From Neobacillus notoginsengisoli (lineage in GTDB: Bacteria > Bacillota > Bacilli > Bacillales > Cytobacillaceae), in the NCBI RefSeq assembly GCF_003515685.1, contig NZ_QWEG01000010.1, positions 180,537-244,536 of the forward strand: 64,000 nucleotides of DNA, written 5' to 3'. Positions 26,428-35,399 of this stretch are shown piece after piece. The notes under the pieces are model-generated. The model did not search any database, had not been told where the DNA came from, and saw only the letters and a program-made list of their open reading frames with translations. Every line of letters begins with the position of its first letter. Within the stretch, counting starts at the first letter, position 1. Both the position numbers and the translations under genes were made by a program.

Positions 26428-26537
26428 TTTGGTAAAGAGTCAAAGTGCCAGGCACTCAATAAATGCACTCAGCAATGTTTCGTAAATACGGGGGTATTCC
26501 TAACGAGGCACCCCTATTTAAGAAGGTGGATTGTATT

Positions 26538-28211
26538 ATGAGTATGAAAGAACCATGGTGGAAAAAATCAGTTGTATATCAGATTTATCCGAAGAGTTTT
26601 AAAGATACGACGGGAAAGGGCGTCGGTGACTTGGAGGGGATTACGAGCAAGCTTGATTACTTGAAGGAGCTTGGCGTCGATGTGATCTGGCTGACCCCGA
26701 TTTATAAATCCCCGCAACGCGATAACGGCTACGATATTAGCGATTATTTTGACATCCATGAGGAGTATGGAACGATGGACGATTTCGACCGACTCCTTGA
26801 GGGAGCCCACAAGCGCGGAATGAAGCTAATCATGGACATTGTCGTCAACCATACATCCACAGAGCATCCGTGGTTCCAGGAATCACGAAAATCCAAGGAC
26901 AATCCGTACCGTGACTTTTACATTTGGAAAGACGGCGTAGATGGCGGCCCGCCGACAAACTGGGAATCGAAGTTCGGGGGCAACGCCTGGGAATATGACG
27001 AGCAGACAAGCCAGTACTACCTGCACCTGTTCGACGTCACCCAAGCTGACCTGAACTGGGAGAACGAAGAGGTCCGCAAGCGCGTTTACGACATGATGAA
27101 ATTCTGGTTCGAAAAAGGCGTCGACGGTTTCAGGCTTGACGTCATCAACCTCATTTCGAAGGATCAAAGTTTCCCGAACGACTATGAAGGCGACGGCCGC
27201 CGTTTCTACACTGACGGACCGCGCGCGCATGAGTTTATGAAAGAAATGAACCGCGAGGCATTCTCCCAGTACGACAGTATGACCGTCGGTGAAATGTCCT
27301 CGACAAGCATTGAACACTGCATCAAATACAGCAATCCAGAAAACCGCGAACTCAGCATGACCTTTAACTTCCATCACCTGAAGGTCGACTACGAAAACGG
27401 AGAAAAATGGACGCTCGCCGACTTCGACTTCCTCGCTTTGAAGGATATTCTGTCCACGTGGCAGGAAGAGATGAACAAGGGCGGAGGCTGGAACGCGCTT
27501 TTCTGGTGCAACCACGACCAGCCGCGGGTTGTCTCCCGTTATGGTGATGACGGGAAGTATCGCGTGGAGTCTGCGAAAATGCTTGCAACGACAGTCCACA
27601 TGATGCAGGGAACGCCGTACGTTTACCAGGGCGAGGAAATCGGCATGACCAACCCTGGTTTCGAGTCGATCGATGACTACCGTGACGTAGAGTCATTGAA
27701 TATATTTAAAATAAAAAAAGAAGCCGGAATGAGCGAAAACGAAATTCTTGAGATTCTCAAGAGCAAGTCGCGCGACAACTCCCGGACCCCGGTCCAATGG
27801 AATGCGACCGAAAATGCCGGCTTCACCGACGGAACGCCTTGGATTAACGTCGCAGCCAACTATCCGGACATTAACGTCGAACAGGCCCTTGCCGACCGCG
27901 ATTCAGTTTTCTACCACTACCAGAAGCTGATCGCGCTGCGCAAGGAATACGACATCATCACGCACGGTGACTACCAGCTCATTCTCGGCGACGATAAGCA
28001 AATTTTTGCCTACGTCCGCAACTGGAACAACGAAAAGCTGCTAGTCGTCAATAATTTCTATGGCAAAAACGCGCAGTTTGAGCTGCCTGGGGATATCCGC
28101 GTTGAGGGCGGGGAAGCCAGCGTGCTCATCTCGAATTACGAAGACCATCCCGAAGATTACCGTCGCTTCACATTAAGGCCGTATGAATCTGTTGTATTCC
28201 ATCTGAAATAG
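26538..28211 (+). CDS. treA: Trehalose-6-phosphate hydrolase (alpha,alpha-phosphotrehalase, GH13)
   Basis: The start is placed at ATG 26538 (AAGGTGG upstream), giving 557 residues beginning MSMKEPWWKKSVVYQIYPKS, which aligns with known TreA/TreC starts. It is a GH13 (alpha/beta)8 enzyme: MDIVVNHTS (region I), GVDGFRLDVIN with the nucleophile Asp near 200, TVGEMSS with the acid/base Glu near 255, and WCNHDQPR with the third carboxylate near 325. It cleaves trehalose-6-phosphate to glucose and glucose-6-phosphate in the cytoplasm. It follows treP in the same transcript, and the operon ends at a terminator in front of treR. The symbol treC is also used. Confidence 0.96.
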   Translation: MSMKEPWWKKSVVYQIYPKSFKDTTGKGVGDLEGITSKLDYLKELGVDVIWLTPIYKSPQRDNGYDISDYFDIHEEYGTMDDFDRLLEGAHKRGMKLIMDIVVNHTSTEHPWFQESRKSKDNPYRDFYIWKDGVDGGPPTNWESKFGGNAWEYDEQTSQYYLHLFDVTQADLNWENEEVRKRVYDMMKFWFEKGVDGFRLDVINLISKDQSFPNDYEGDGRRFYTDGPRAHEFMKEMNREAFSQYDSMTVGEMSSTSIEHCIKYSNPENRELSMTFNFHHLKVDYENGEKWTLADFDFLALKDILSTWQEEMNKGGGWNALFWCNHDQPRVVSRYGDDGKYRVESAKMLATTVHMMQGTPYVYQGEEIGMTNPGFESIDDYRDVESLNIFKIKKEAGMSENEILEILKSKSRDNSRTPVQWNATENAGFTDGTPWINVAANYPDINVEQALADRDSVFYHYQKLIALRKEYDIITHGDYQLILGDDKQIFAYVRNWNNEKLLVVNNFYGKNAQFELPGDIRVEGGEASVLISNYEDHPEDYRRFTLRPYESVVFHLK

Positions 28212-28392
28212 GTGTGAGTAGGGAAAGCTTATTTGGCAGGGCTTGAAAGACGGGGTTTTGCAGGACCTTGCAGACGAGTACAGCGCTCTGGAACCTCGGC
28301 CAGCGTCCCAAAAACCAGGCGTGGCACGGGAAAATACTTGGTTGTTTACTAGCAAACAATGAAGTTAGTCTGATCATCTTCAATCCCAGCTG

Positions 28393-28643
28393 CATTCGGA
28401 CTCTTAGAAGTTAAAAAGTCGTTAAAGAGTCCGAATCAGTGTGTCATTCGGACTCTCAGCGCCTAAAAACCTGCTAGAGAGTCCGAATCAGTGTGCCATT
28501 CGGACTCTTAGCGGTTAAAAAGCGGTTGGAGAGTCTGAATCAGTGTGCCATTCGGACTCTCAGCGTTTAAAAAGCGGTTGGAGAGTCCGAATCATGTTGC
28601 CATTCGGACTCTCAGCGCTTAAAAAGCGGTTGGAGAGTCCGAA
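28393..28643. repeat. Five-copy palindromic tandem array, 52-bp period
   Basis: Units start at 28393, 28445, 28497, 28549 and 28601, exactly 52 bases apart. Each has arms ATTCGGACTCT and AGAGTCCGAAT (11 bp) around a loop of about 21 bases containing TTAAAAAG, then a spacer of about 9 bases (CAGTGTGCC). Copies differ mainly in the loops while the arms stay conserved, with occasional changes such as AGAGTCTGAAT. It lies between treA and treR. There is no unique spacer set and no open frame. Confidence 0.92.
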
Positions 28644-28708
28644 AGCCCGGATTTATTTGGCAAATTTTGCAGAAGTCCTATAAGATTAGAATGACTAATG
28701 ATTAAAAG

Positions 28709-28737
28709 GGAGGCAGAAAGACTGCCTCCTAATTTTT
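28709..28737 (+). terminator. Intrinsic terminator in the treR leader
   Basis: GGAGGCAG and CTGCCTCC form an 8-bp stem with a 5-base loop, followed by AATTTTTTG. It ends 18 bases before the treR ATG, so treR is reached only by read-through or from a start inside the leader. Confidence 0.8.
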
Positions 28738-28754
28738 TGAATCAGGTGAGGGAC

Positions 28755-29471
28755 ATGGTAAAGAATAAATATGACAGCATTTATCAGGACATTGCCGGCC
28801 AGATTGAGACCGGTAAACTGAAAAAACATACAAAACTGCCTTCTGAGAACGAGCTCGCTGAAAGCTACGGGACAAGCCGGGAAACAATTCGAAAAGCGCT
28901 TAATTTGCTCTCGCAAAACGGCTATATCCAAAAAATAAAGGCGAAGGGCTCGGTTGTCCTTGATATTGGCCGTTTCGACTTCCCGGTCTCCGGGTTGACC
29001 AGCTTCAAGGAAGTGGCGGAAAAGGTTGGCAAACCATTCACGACAACCGTTCATGAGCTATATGTTATGAAGCCGGACGATTGTCTGCAAACTGAGCTGA
29101 AAATTCCGGCCAAGGAGGATGTTTGGAAAATAGCTAGAACCCGCGAAAAAGAGGGCGAGCGAATCATCCTTGATAAATCGTTCTTCGTAAAGAAGCTTGT
29201 TCCCGGACTCACAAAGGAAATTTGCGAGGATAGCATTTACGAGTACCTCGAAAAAGAACTTGGGCTGAACATTTCTTTTGCCCGCAAGGAAATTACCGTT
29301 GAGGAATGTACCGATGAAGACCGGAAGTACCTCGATTTGAAAGGATACGACCATATCGTCGTCGTCCGCAATAACGTTTATCTTGATAATGCATCGGTGA
29401 TCGAGTACACCGAGTCGCGCCACCGCCTTGATAAATTCAGGTTTGTTGATTTCGCGCGGAGGAGCAGGTGA
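28755..29471 (+). CDS. treR: Trehalose operon repressor, GntR/HutC family
   Basis: The ATG at 28755 (GGTGAGGG upstream) gives 238 residues, equal to Bacillus TreR. An N-terminal winged helix-turn-helix (about 5-70, with LPSENELAESYGTSRETIRK) is joined to a UTRA effector domain (about 90-235, VWKIARTREKEGERIILDKS). It should bind the two operators at 24693 and 24725 and be released by trehalose-6-phosphate. An upstream in-frame ATG at 28698 has no ribosome site and would run through the terminator hairpin. The gene lies between two 52-bp-period repeat arrays. Confidence 0.94.
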   Translation: MVKNKYDSIYQDIAGQIETGKLKKHTKLPSENELAESYGTSRETIRKALNLLSQNGYIQKIKAKGSVVLDIGRFDFPVSGLTSFKEVAEKVGKPFTTTVHELYVMKPDDCLQTELKIPAKEDVWKIARTREKEGERIILDKSFFVKKLVPGLTKEICEDSIYEYLEKELGLNISFARKEITVEECTDEDRKYLDLKGYDHIVVVRNNVYLDNASVIEYTESRHRLDKFRFVDFARRSR

Positions 29472-29501
29472 GGGCAAAGGTGGAGGGTTCCCGGTGTTCT
29501 C

Positions 29502-30640
29502 GGTTTGCGTGACAACATCCGTGTCAAAATCCATTAGTTGTTACTCAAGTGCGGTTTGCGTGACAACATCCAGGTCAAAATCCGTATTGTTATCACTTAA
29601 GTGAGGTTTGCGTGACAACATCCAGGTCAAAATCCGTATTGTTGTCACTCAAGTGAGGTTTGCGTGACAACAACAAGGTAAAACCCGGTTTTATTGTCAC
29701 TCAAGTGCGGTATGCGTGACAACAAGCTGGTCAAAATCCATTTTGTTGTCACTCAAGTGTTGTTTGCGTGACAACAACCAGGTCCAAGCCCGTATTGTTG
29801 TAACTCAAGTGAGGTTTGCGTGACAACAACCAGGTAAAAAACGTTTTGTTGTCACTCAAGTGCGGTATGCTTGACAACAACCAGGTAAAAAACGTTTTGT
29901 TGTCACTCAAGGTTGATTTGCGTGACAACAACCAGGTCAAAATCTGTATTGTTGTCACTCAAGGTTGGTTTGCGTGACAACAACCAGGGCAAACTCCGTT
30001 TTGTTGTCACTCAAGGTTGATTTGCGTGACAACAACCAGGGCAAACCCCGTTTTGTTGTCACTCAAAAGTGGTTTGCGTGACAACAACCAGGTCAAAATC
30101 TGTATTGTTGTCACTCAAGGTTGGTTTGCGTGACAACATCCGTGTCAAAATCCGTATTGTTGTCACTCAAGTGCGGTTTGCGTGACAACAACCAGGGCAA
30201 ACCCCGTTTTGTTGTCACTCAAAAGTGGTTTGCGTGACAACAACCAGGGCAAACCCCGTTTTGTTGTCACTCAAAAGTGGTTTGCGTGACAACAACCAGG
30301 TCAAAATCTGTATTGTTGTCACTCAAGGTTGGTTTGCGTGACAACATCCGTGTCAAAATCCGTATTGTTGTCACTCAAGTGCGGTATGCGTGACAACATC
30401 CGTGTCAAAATCCATTTAGTTGTCACTCAAGTGCGGTTTGCGTGACAACAACCAGGTAAAAATCCGTATTGTTGTCACTTAAGTGCGGTTTGCGTGACAA
30501 CAACCAGGTCAAAATCCGTATTGTTGTCACTCAAGGTTGATTTGCGTGACAACAACCAGGTCAAAATCTGTATTGTTGTCACTCAAGGTTGGTTTGCGTG
30601 ACAGCTCCGGGCCGAAAACTCGTATAGCTGTCACTCACTC
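29502..30640. repeat. Large palindromic tandem array, 22 units of about 52 bp
   Basis: Units start at 29502, 29553, 29605, 29657, 29709, 29761, 29813, 29864, 29915, 29967, 30019, 30071 and on at 52-base steps to 30539, with a decayed last unit at 30591. A typical unit has arms GTGACAACAA and TTGTTGTCAC around about 18 bases, then a spacer such as TCAAGTGCGGTTTGC. Arms are strongly conserved. The loop alternates between forms like CCAGGTCAAAATCCG and CCAGGGCAAACCCCG. Three steps are 51 bases. There is no coding frame and no leader or cas genes. Confidence 0.93.
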
Positions 30641-30670
30641 GAATTTTGCATAACACCAAGCACTCAATTA

Positions 30671-30715
30671 ACGAAAGGCCACCCAGCTGCAACCAGCGGG
30701 AGGCCTTTCGTATTT
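30671..30715. terminator. Hairpin between treR and the convergent anti-sigma gene
   Basis: A 10-bp stem ACGAAAGGCC / GGCCTTTCGT is followed on the plus strand by ATTTTC. It separates converging transcripts and could end either. Confidence 0.75.
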
Positions 30716-30740
30716 TCTGCATATTCACCAGTCAATGCGA

Positions 30741-31736
30741 TCATTCGCCCCAATTCCAATAAGCAAACTCGCCAACCTTGGCCGACTGGATCGTTTCCAG
30801 TTCCCGCAGCTTCAAAAGTTCCTTCACAGGCCCGGTTACGACAGCACCGTACACCTGGAAACCATTTTTCTTCAAATACTCATGCCTTTCCTCGAGGAAA
30901 CGCAGTCCCAGCCCTTGCTCCAAATAACTAGCATTCTCAGCATCGAGCATTTTTTCCATATTGGCGAGCATGATTTTCTCGTTCTCCTTAATTGTCTCTA
31001 CATGGAGACCGACTTCCGAGGAGGAGCGGTAATCATCGGTTTCCCGTGCTCTTGACATCCCAATTCCATCGACTGAAAAATAGGTCCCGCCAGCAACAGA
31101 ATAGCCAATATCCTTTAGTTCCTTCAACTCGCCTGTATACAAAGGCATCCAAAGTACATTGACGTCGTACGGGGCCAACACTTCGAGAAGTTCCGCGGGT
31201 TCGTAATAGCGATTCGTCGAAAAGGCGAAATCGGCAACCGTTCCTTCATGCACTTTTTCTAATGTTGACCATACGCCAGGGTCTACTTTTAAGGACAGTT
31301 TTTTACCTGACCGGGGGTCCTCAGGCAGGAAAAAAGAAAATCCCTCCTCAGACGGGTTAACTAAAGTAGTTCTCGTTGACGAAAACGGAGAAAAAGCCCT
31401 TTTTGTCACTTCATGCGCACCAACCTGCATCTCTTTCATCCCAATTGTCCGGATAATCGGCAGCGAAATCTCCTGGCTGAAGAACGGAGTGATTTCCGCC
31501 CCAATATGCGATTCATTTTTTGCAAAAAATCCAGGGTGCGTCCAGTTAAAAGCCTGGCTGACAATAAACTTATTCTTCTCGCCGATTCCCGATTTGAAAT
31601 ACCCAAACGATAGGACCATCATATAAACAACATATAAAAGTGCGATTGCAGCCAAAACGCGCACGATCCTCATCGTCAACGTAAACCGGTACTTCCACAA
31701 TATTTTCTTTTCTTTATCCTTCGTCCATTCGGTCAT
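30741..31736 (-). CDS. Anti-sigma factor (YhdL-like), partner of the ECF sigma factor
   Basis: This 331-residue protein has a short cytoplasmic head, one membrane helix (about 25-50, VRVLAAIALLYVVYMMVLSF) and a large extracellular part. It resembles the Sigma_reg_N/Sigma_reg_C architecture of Bacillus YhdL, the anti-sigma-M protein. The start overlaps the end of the sigma gene by 23 bases, the usual arrangement for sigma/anti-sigma pairs. It should hold the sigma factor at the membrane until a cell-envelope signal frees it. Family assignment rests on layout and partial motif memory, so it is moderately sure. The minus-strand terminator may be the hairpin at 30671. Confidence 0.78.
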   Translation of the reverse strand: MTEWTKDKEKKILWKYRFTLTMRIVRVLAAIALLYVVYMMVLSFGYFKSGIGEKNKFIVSQAFNWTHPGFFAKNESHIGAEITPFFSQEISLPIIRTIGMKEMQVGAHEVTKRAFSPFSSTRTTLVNPSEEGFSFFLPEDPRSGKKLSLKVDPGVWSTLEKVHEGTVADFAFSTNRYYEPAELLEVLAPYDVNVLWMPLYTGELKELKDIGYSVAGGTYFSVDGIGMSRARETDDYRSSSEVGLHVETIKENEKIMLANMEKMLDAENASYLEQGLGLRFLEERHEYLKKNGFQVYGAVVTGPVKELLKLRELETIQSAKVGEFAYWNWGE

Positions 31737-32247
31737 GCCAAAATTCCTCCTTCGCGCCGAGCTGTTTCAGCTTCTGTCTTGCCCGGTACAATTGCACTTT
31801 GACTTGAGCACCCGTCAAACCAAGTGCTTCTTCAAGCTCGCTGTACGTAAACGCTTCGTATTCACGCAAATACAGGATTGTCCGATAGTTTTCAGGCAAC
31901 AGCGCGAGCAAATCCGCCAGTTCCCTAGCCGTTTCGCTGGTGATTGCCTCCTGTTCAGGCACGCCGTACGGGCTGATCATCTCATCCTTGCTAATGAACG
32001 GAACCCATTTCCAGCGCTGCCGGCGCCGCCATTCATCAATATAAATATTCCGGGCGATCCGGTAGAGCCAGGGCCTTACATCCTCATCCCGGTAAAAGCT
32101 TAGCGATATCGTTGCCCTTAGGAAGGTTTCCTGGACCAAATCCTCGGCAACTGAAGGGGAGCCGGAGAGCCGGAGCAAGTAATAGTACAAGCCCTTCGCA
32201 TACTTTCTGTACAAGTCATCCAGTTTTTCGATCCGCGACTCTTCCAA
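31714..32247 (-). CDS. ECF-type RNA polymerase sigma factor
   Basis: The start is placed at TTG 32247 because GGGAGGAGGG lies 5 bases before it, giving 177 residues beginning MEESRIEKLDDLYRKYAKGL; earlier starts would bury this site. Region 2 includes SVAEDLVQETFLRA and VRPWLYRIARNIYIDEWRRR. Region 4 includes LPENYRTILYLREYEAFTYS and a helix-turn-helix LGLTGAQVKVQLYRARQKLK. It directs polymerase to envelope-stress type promoters. It is co-transcribed with its anti-sigma factor, and a candidate autoregulated promoter lies upstream. Confidence 0.92.
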   Translation of the reverse strand: MEESRIEKLDDLYRKYAKGLYYYLLRLSGSPSVAEDLVQETFLRATISLSFYRDEDVRPWLYRIARNIYIDEWRRRQRWKWVPFISKDEMISPYGVPEQEAITSETARELADLLALLPENYRTILYLREYEAFTYSELEEALGLTGAQVKVQLYRARQKLKQLGAKEEFWHDRMDEG

Positions 32248-32270
32248 CGCTTCCCTCCTCCCGCTACCCA

Positions 32271-32299
32271 TACAACGAATGGACCGCGCTTTTGTTACA
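32271..32299 (-). promoter_or_regulatory. Candidate self-regulated ECF promoter
   Basis: Read on the minus strand, TGTAAC (32299-32294) and CGTTGTA (32277-32271) are separated by 16 bases. This is close to the TGAAAC/CGTC pattern of Bacillus ECF sigma factors. It lies 24 bases before the sigma gene start. Confidence 0.45.
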
Positions 32300-32462
32300 C
32301 CTAAAGTGAATTTTATCATGAACGAAAATCTAGCAATATGTTTTGCCGGCTGTTTTTGATAGAATAGGAGTAAGGCTATAGACTTACAAAAGGAGTTCTG
32401 GCTTTAAACCGGAAACCGAATAAATCTAACAAAACTACTTTTACATACAGGGGTGCGGGAAT

Positions 32463-33656
32463 TTGATTGAGCAATGGGGTATTGAGTTGTTGAAAGGGAT
32501 AGGGAAAATGTTTCTGGATCCGGTTTTCTATTATGCGTTTTTCCTTGCGGCCGTTCTTGGGGTCAGCAGGGTGAAGCGGGAGCGGAAGAATTTTACGATT
32601 CGCGCCCAGGATGCGTATTTTGAATTGAGGCAGCTCGTGCCAGCGGGGCTCGTTGCCGGGCTCGTGCTGTCGCTCGCCATTGTTGCGGCAGGGCTGACTG
32701 TGCCGCTTGCAACGGTCTTGCTTGTGGCGGTGTTTACGCTGCTTTTCAGTCTGACGGGCAATATGCGTCTCGTGGGTCCTGCCTACACGGTTGGCGCTTC
32801 GTTTTTTGCGCTCATTTACCTTGGTGGCAGGAGCATCGATTTCTTTTTTGTCAGAGAAGCATTCGAGGCAGCCGCGGACCGGATTTATCCCTCCGTCGCC
32901 GTCCTGCTCGGCCTTCTGATCATCGCGGAAGGCATCCTTATTTCGAAAAGAGGGAACATCGCAACCTCACCCAAACTCATCACCTCTAAACGAGGCCAGC
33001 GTGTCGGCGTCCATGAAGCGAGAAAGCTCTGGCTTGTGCCAGTATTCCTGCTGCTTCCAGGCAGCGCGTTGACTCTGCCATTCGACTGGTGGCCGGTGTT
33101 CAGTATTGGCGAAAACACATTTTCCTTGTTCCTCGTACCCTTCGTCATTGGCATGCACCAGCAAATTCAAAGTATGCTCCCAGCCCAAGCTATTAAGGCT
33201 TATGGCAAAAAAGTGACGACGCTCGGGGTGTTAGTCCTGCTCGTTTCAGTTGCCGGCTATTGGTACCCAATTGCCGCTATCGTAGCAGTTTCGCTTGCCA
33301 TCCTTGGACGCGAGGCGATTGCATTTTTGCGAAAAATAAAAGAAGAGAACCGTCCAACTTATTTTTCCCGCAAAAACGAAGGCTTGATGATCCTTGGCAT
33401 CATCCCGAATTCGCCCGCTGAAAAGATGGGCCTGAAAGTCGGCGAGCTGATCAGCAAAGTGAATGGCCTCTCAACCCGCGATGAAAGTGATTTTTATGAA
33501 GCGCTCCAACAGAACCGCGCGCACTGCCGGCTCGAAGTGCTCGATACAAACGGACAAGTTCGCTTCGTCCAGCGCGCCCTTTACGAAAATGATCACCACG
33601 AACTCGGCATCCTCTTCGTCCATGATGAACGGAAGTGGGATGAGCGGGCGGTTTGA
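32463..33656 (+). CDS. minJ: Division-site topology protein MinJ (PDZ)
   Basis: This 397-residue protein has TTG as start (GGGGTGCGG upstream). Six to eight membrane helices occupy residues 15-300. A cytoplasmic PDZ domain (about 310-380) follows, with the carboxylate-binding style GIIPNSPAEKMGLKVGELIS. This layout is that of Bacillus MinJ/SwrAB, which bridges DivIVA and MinD at the poles and septum. In Bacillus subtilis the gene lies close to ctpB, and here only the trehalose and ECF genes intervene, which supports the assignment. A stable terminator follows. Confidence 0.87.
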   Translation: MIEQWGIELLKGIGKMFLDPVFYYAFFLAAVLGVSRVKRERKNFTIRAQDAYFELRQLVPAGLVAGLVLSLAIVAAGLTVPLATVLLVAVFTLLFSLTGNMRLVGPAYTVGASFFALIYLGGRSIDFFFVREAFEAAADRIYPSVAVLLGLLIIAEGILISKRGNIATSPKLITSKRGQRVGVHEARKLWLVPVFLLLPGSALTLPFDWWPVFSIGENTFSLFLVPFVIGMHQQIQSMLPAQAIKAYGKKVTTLGVLVLLVSVAGYWYPIAAIVAVSLAILGREAIAFLRKIKEENRPTYFSRKNEGLMILGIIPNSPAEKMGLKVGELISKVNGLSTRDESDFYEALQQNRAHCRLEVLDTNGQVRFVQRALYENDHHELGILFVHDERKWDERAV

Positions 33657-33714
33657 TGTAATATAATTTTCATGATTAATTGCAAAAATTGACAATATTC
33701 TTTAGGAAGCATGT

Positions 33715-33752
33715 AAGTCCTTTGAGATAATTATCTCGAAGGGCTTTTTTTA
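33715..33752 (+). terminator. Intrinsic terminator after minJ
   Basis: AAGTCCTTTGAGAT pairs with ATCTCGAAGGGCTT (two G-T type pairs) and is followed by seven T. From 33753 to 34012 the sequence is AT-rich with no gene visible. Confidence 0.85.
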
Positions 33753-34012
33753 TTTCGGTTTGGATAGCTGAATAAAAATCAATGAAAGGATTGGTGTACA
33801 AGGCGATAACAAGTGAGGAAACCAAATGCCGTTTAGGGAGTCGGATAGCCTATTAAATAATATTTACAATTCACTTCAATAATTTAGTATTAATAATTAA
33901 TAATGAGTGGCAAGCTAAAAATGGTAAATGTTATTATTTATTAACAAACATATTTAAGGTTCTCTTTCATCTTTACTTACAACAAGCCAAGAATAATAAA
34001 GGATGATAAGCG

Positions 34013-35308
34013 TTGGGTACTATTACATCATATATCGACCAATTCGGATATATGGTACTATTTGTAGCACTACTATTAGAATTAATTGCACTTCCATTAC
34101 CAGGTGAAGTGCTTATGAGTTATACAGGATTTCTTGTTTTCCAGGGACAATTTAATTGGATATTAAGTATTTTAATAGCGGGTTTTGGTGCTTGTATCGG
34201 AATGACCATTTCTTACTGGATAGGTTATAAGTTAGGACAACCATTTTTTGAAAAATACGGTTCTCGTTTTCATATGGGTCCAGAACAGTTTGAAAGTTTT
34301 TCCCGCTGGTTTAGTAAGCACGGGAACAAGCTGTTGCTGATTGCTTATTTTATCCCTGGAGTTAGACATATTACAGGGTACTTTTCAGGAACTACCCGGC
34401 TGCCATTTCGGATATACGCTATTTATGCTTATATCGGGGCATTCCTGTGGGTGACGGTATTTATTTCACTCGGTAAAGTACTCGGTCCACAATGGGAGAC
34501 GTTTCACAGTTCAATTAAAAAATACCTTATTATTGGGGGGATAGCAGCTGCTGTCATTATTATTGTGATTTACATCTACAAAAGATATAAAGAGGAGATA
34601 AAAGAGGCAGTCAAGAGGTTTTTAAAACTGACTTTAGCAATTTTTCGTACGAGAGGACGAGTTAGATTTCTGTTAGTAGCGACTTTTATCGTGACGTTCG
34701 GCCTTATGATTCTCATGTTTGGCATGATACAGGATTTTATTGGAAATGAATTCACCAATTTTAATAAAATTGTGGTTTTATTGATTACCTTAGTTTTTAA
34801 TAAAGACTGGACAGAGGCCTTTCAGACCTTTTCATTACTAGGCTCAAGGCAAGTCCAACTCTTACTTCTTAGCTTTTCATTCCTTTGGATTTTATGGAAA
34901 GGTGAGAATAAATTACTTGAATTAGGTTCTCTTTTAATCGTTATTTTAGGTGGGGAACTCTTTGAAGAAAGTTTAAGGAGAATTTTTCAAAGCCTTTCCC
35001 CTATTCCTTATTCGTTCCCGGATCATCTTTTTCGCAGTTTTCCAAGTGAGCAAGCTTTAATGAATTTTGTAATTTATGGTTTTGCAGTTTTTATATGTGT
35101 GCGCTTTATAAAAAATGTCTGGGTTCATACTGTTGTTCCAATGGCTGGATTAGTCGTGTTAATTCTTATCGCCATCAGCCGATTGTACTTTAAAGTCGAA
35201 CTCCCGAGTGATATTGCTGCTGGCTACGTTTTCGGGGGAGTCTGGCTTGGATTAAATATTCTCCTACTAGAAGTATTTCGAATACTAAGGAGAATAGATA
35301 TACATTAA
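34013..35308 (+). CDS. DedA/SNARE-associated and PAP2-like fusion membrane protein
   Basis: The 431-residue product begins with TTG (weak AAGGATG site). Residues 1-200 are a DedA-family flippase-type domain: PLPGEVLMSYTGFL, the GYKLGQPFFEKYGSRF segment and FIPGVRHITGYFSG. Residues about 215-425 form a PAP2-like membrane domain. Its catalytic motifs are altered: the PSGH motif reads FPSEQA and the SRxxxxxHxxxD motif reads SRLYFKVELPSD, so both expected histidines are missing. The first half may still move a lipid across the membrane. The second half is probably not a working phosphatase. The gene is more AT-rich than its neighbours, which may mean transfer. Confidence 0.85.
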   Translation: MGTITSYIDQFGYMVLFVALLLELIALPLPGEVLMSYTGFLVFQGQFNWILSILIAGFGACIGMTISYWIGYKLGQPFFEKYGSRFHMGPEQFESFSRWFSKHGNKLLLIAYFIPGVRHITGYFSGTTRLPFRIYAIYAYIGAFLWVTVFISLGKVLGPQWETFHSSIKKYLIIGGIAAAVIIIVIYIYKRYKEEIKEAVKRFLKLTLAIFRTRGRVRFLLVATFIVTFGLMILMFGMIQDFIGNEFTNFNKIVVLLITLVFNKDWTEAFQTFSLLGSRQVQLLLLSFSFLWILWKGENKLLELGSLLIVILGGELFEESLRRIFQSLSPIPYSFPDHLFRSFPSEQALMNFVIYGFAVFICVRFIKNVWVHTVVPMAGLVVLILIAISRLYFKVELPSDIAAGYVFGGVWLGLNILLLEVFRILRRIDIH

Positions 35309-35399
35309 ATATATCTAAGGGAAAAAAAATAAAGCACAGGCCTCGGCTCTCCTCCTTCATTGAAAAGAAAGGGGAGAGCTCTCCCATGCTTCTAACGGT

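Noticed and set aside
28698..28754. Longer start for treR
   Set aside because: The upstream ATG has no ribosome site and its codons run through a terminator hairpin. The start at 28755 gives the standard 238-residue length.
28393..30640. CRISPR arrays
   Set aside because: The units are palindromic repeats with near-identical loops. There are no unique spacers, no leader and no cas genes, and the short spacers between hairpins also repeat.
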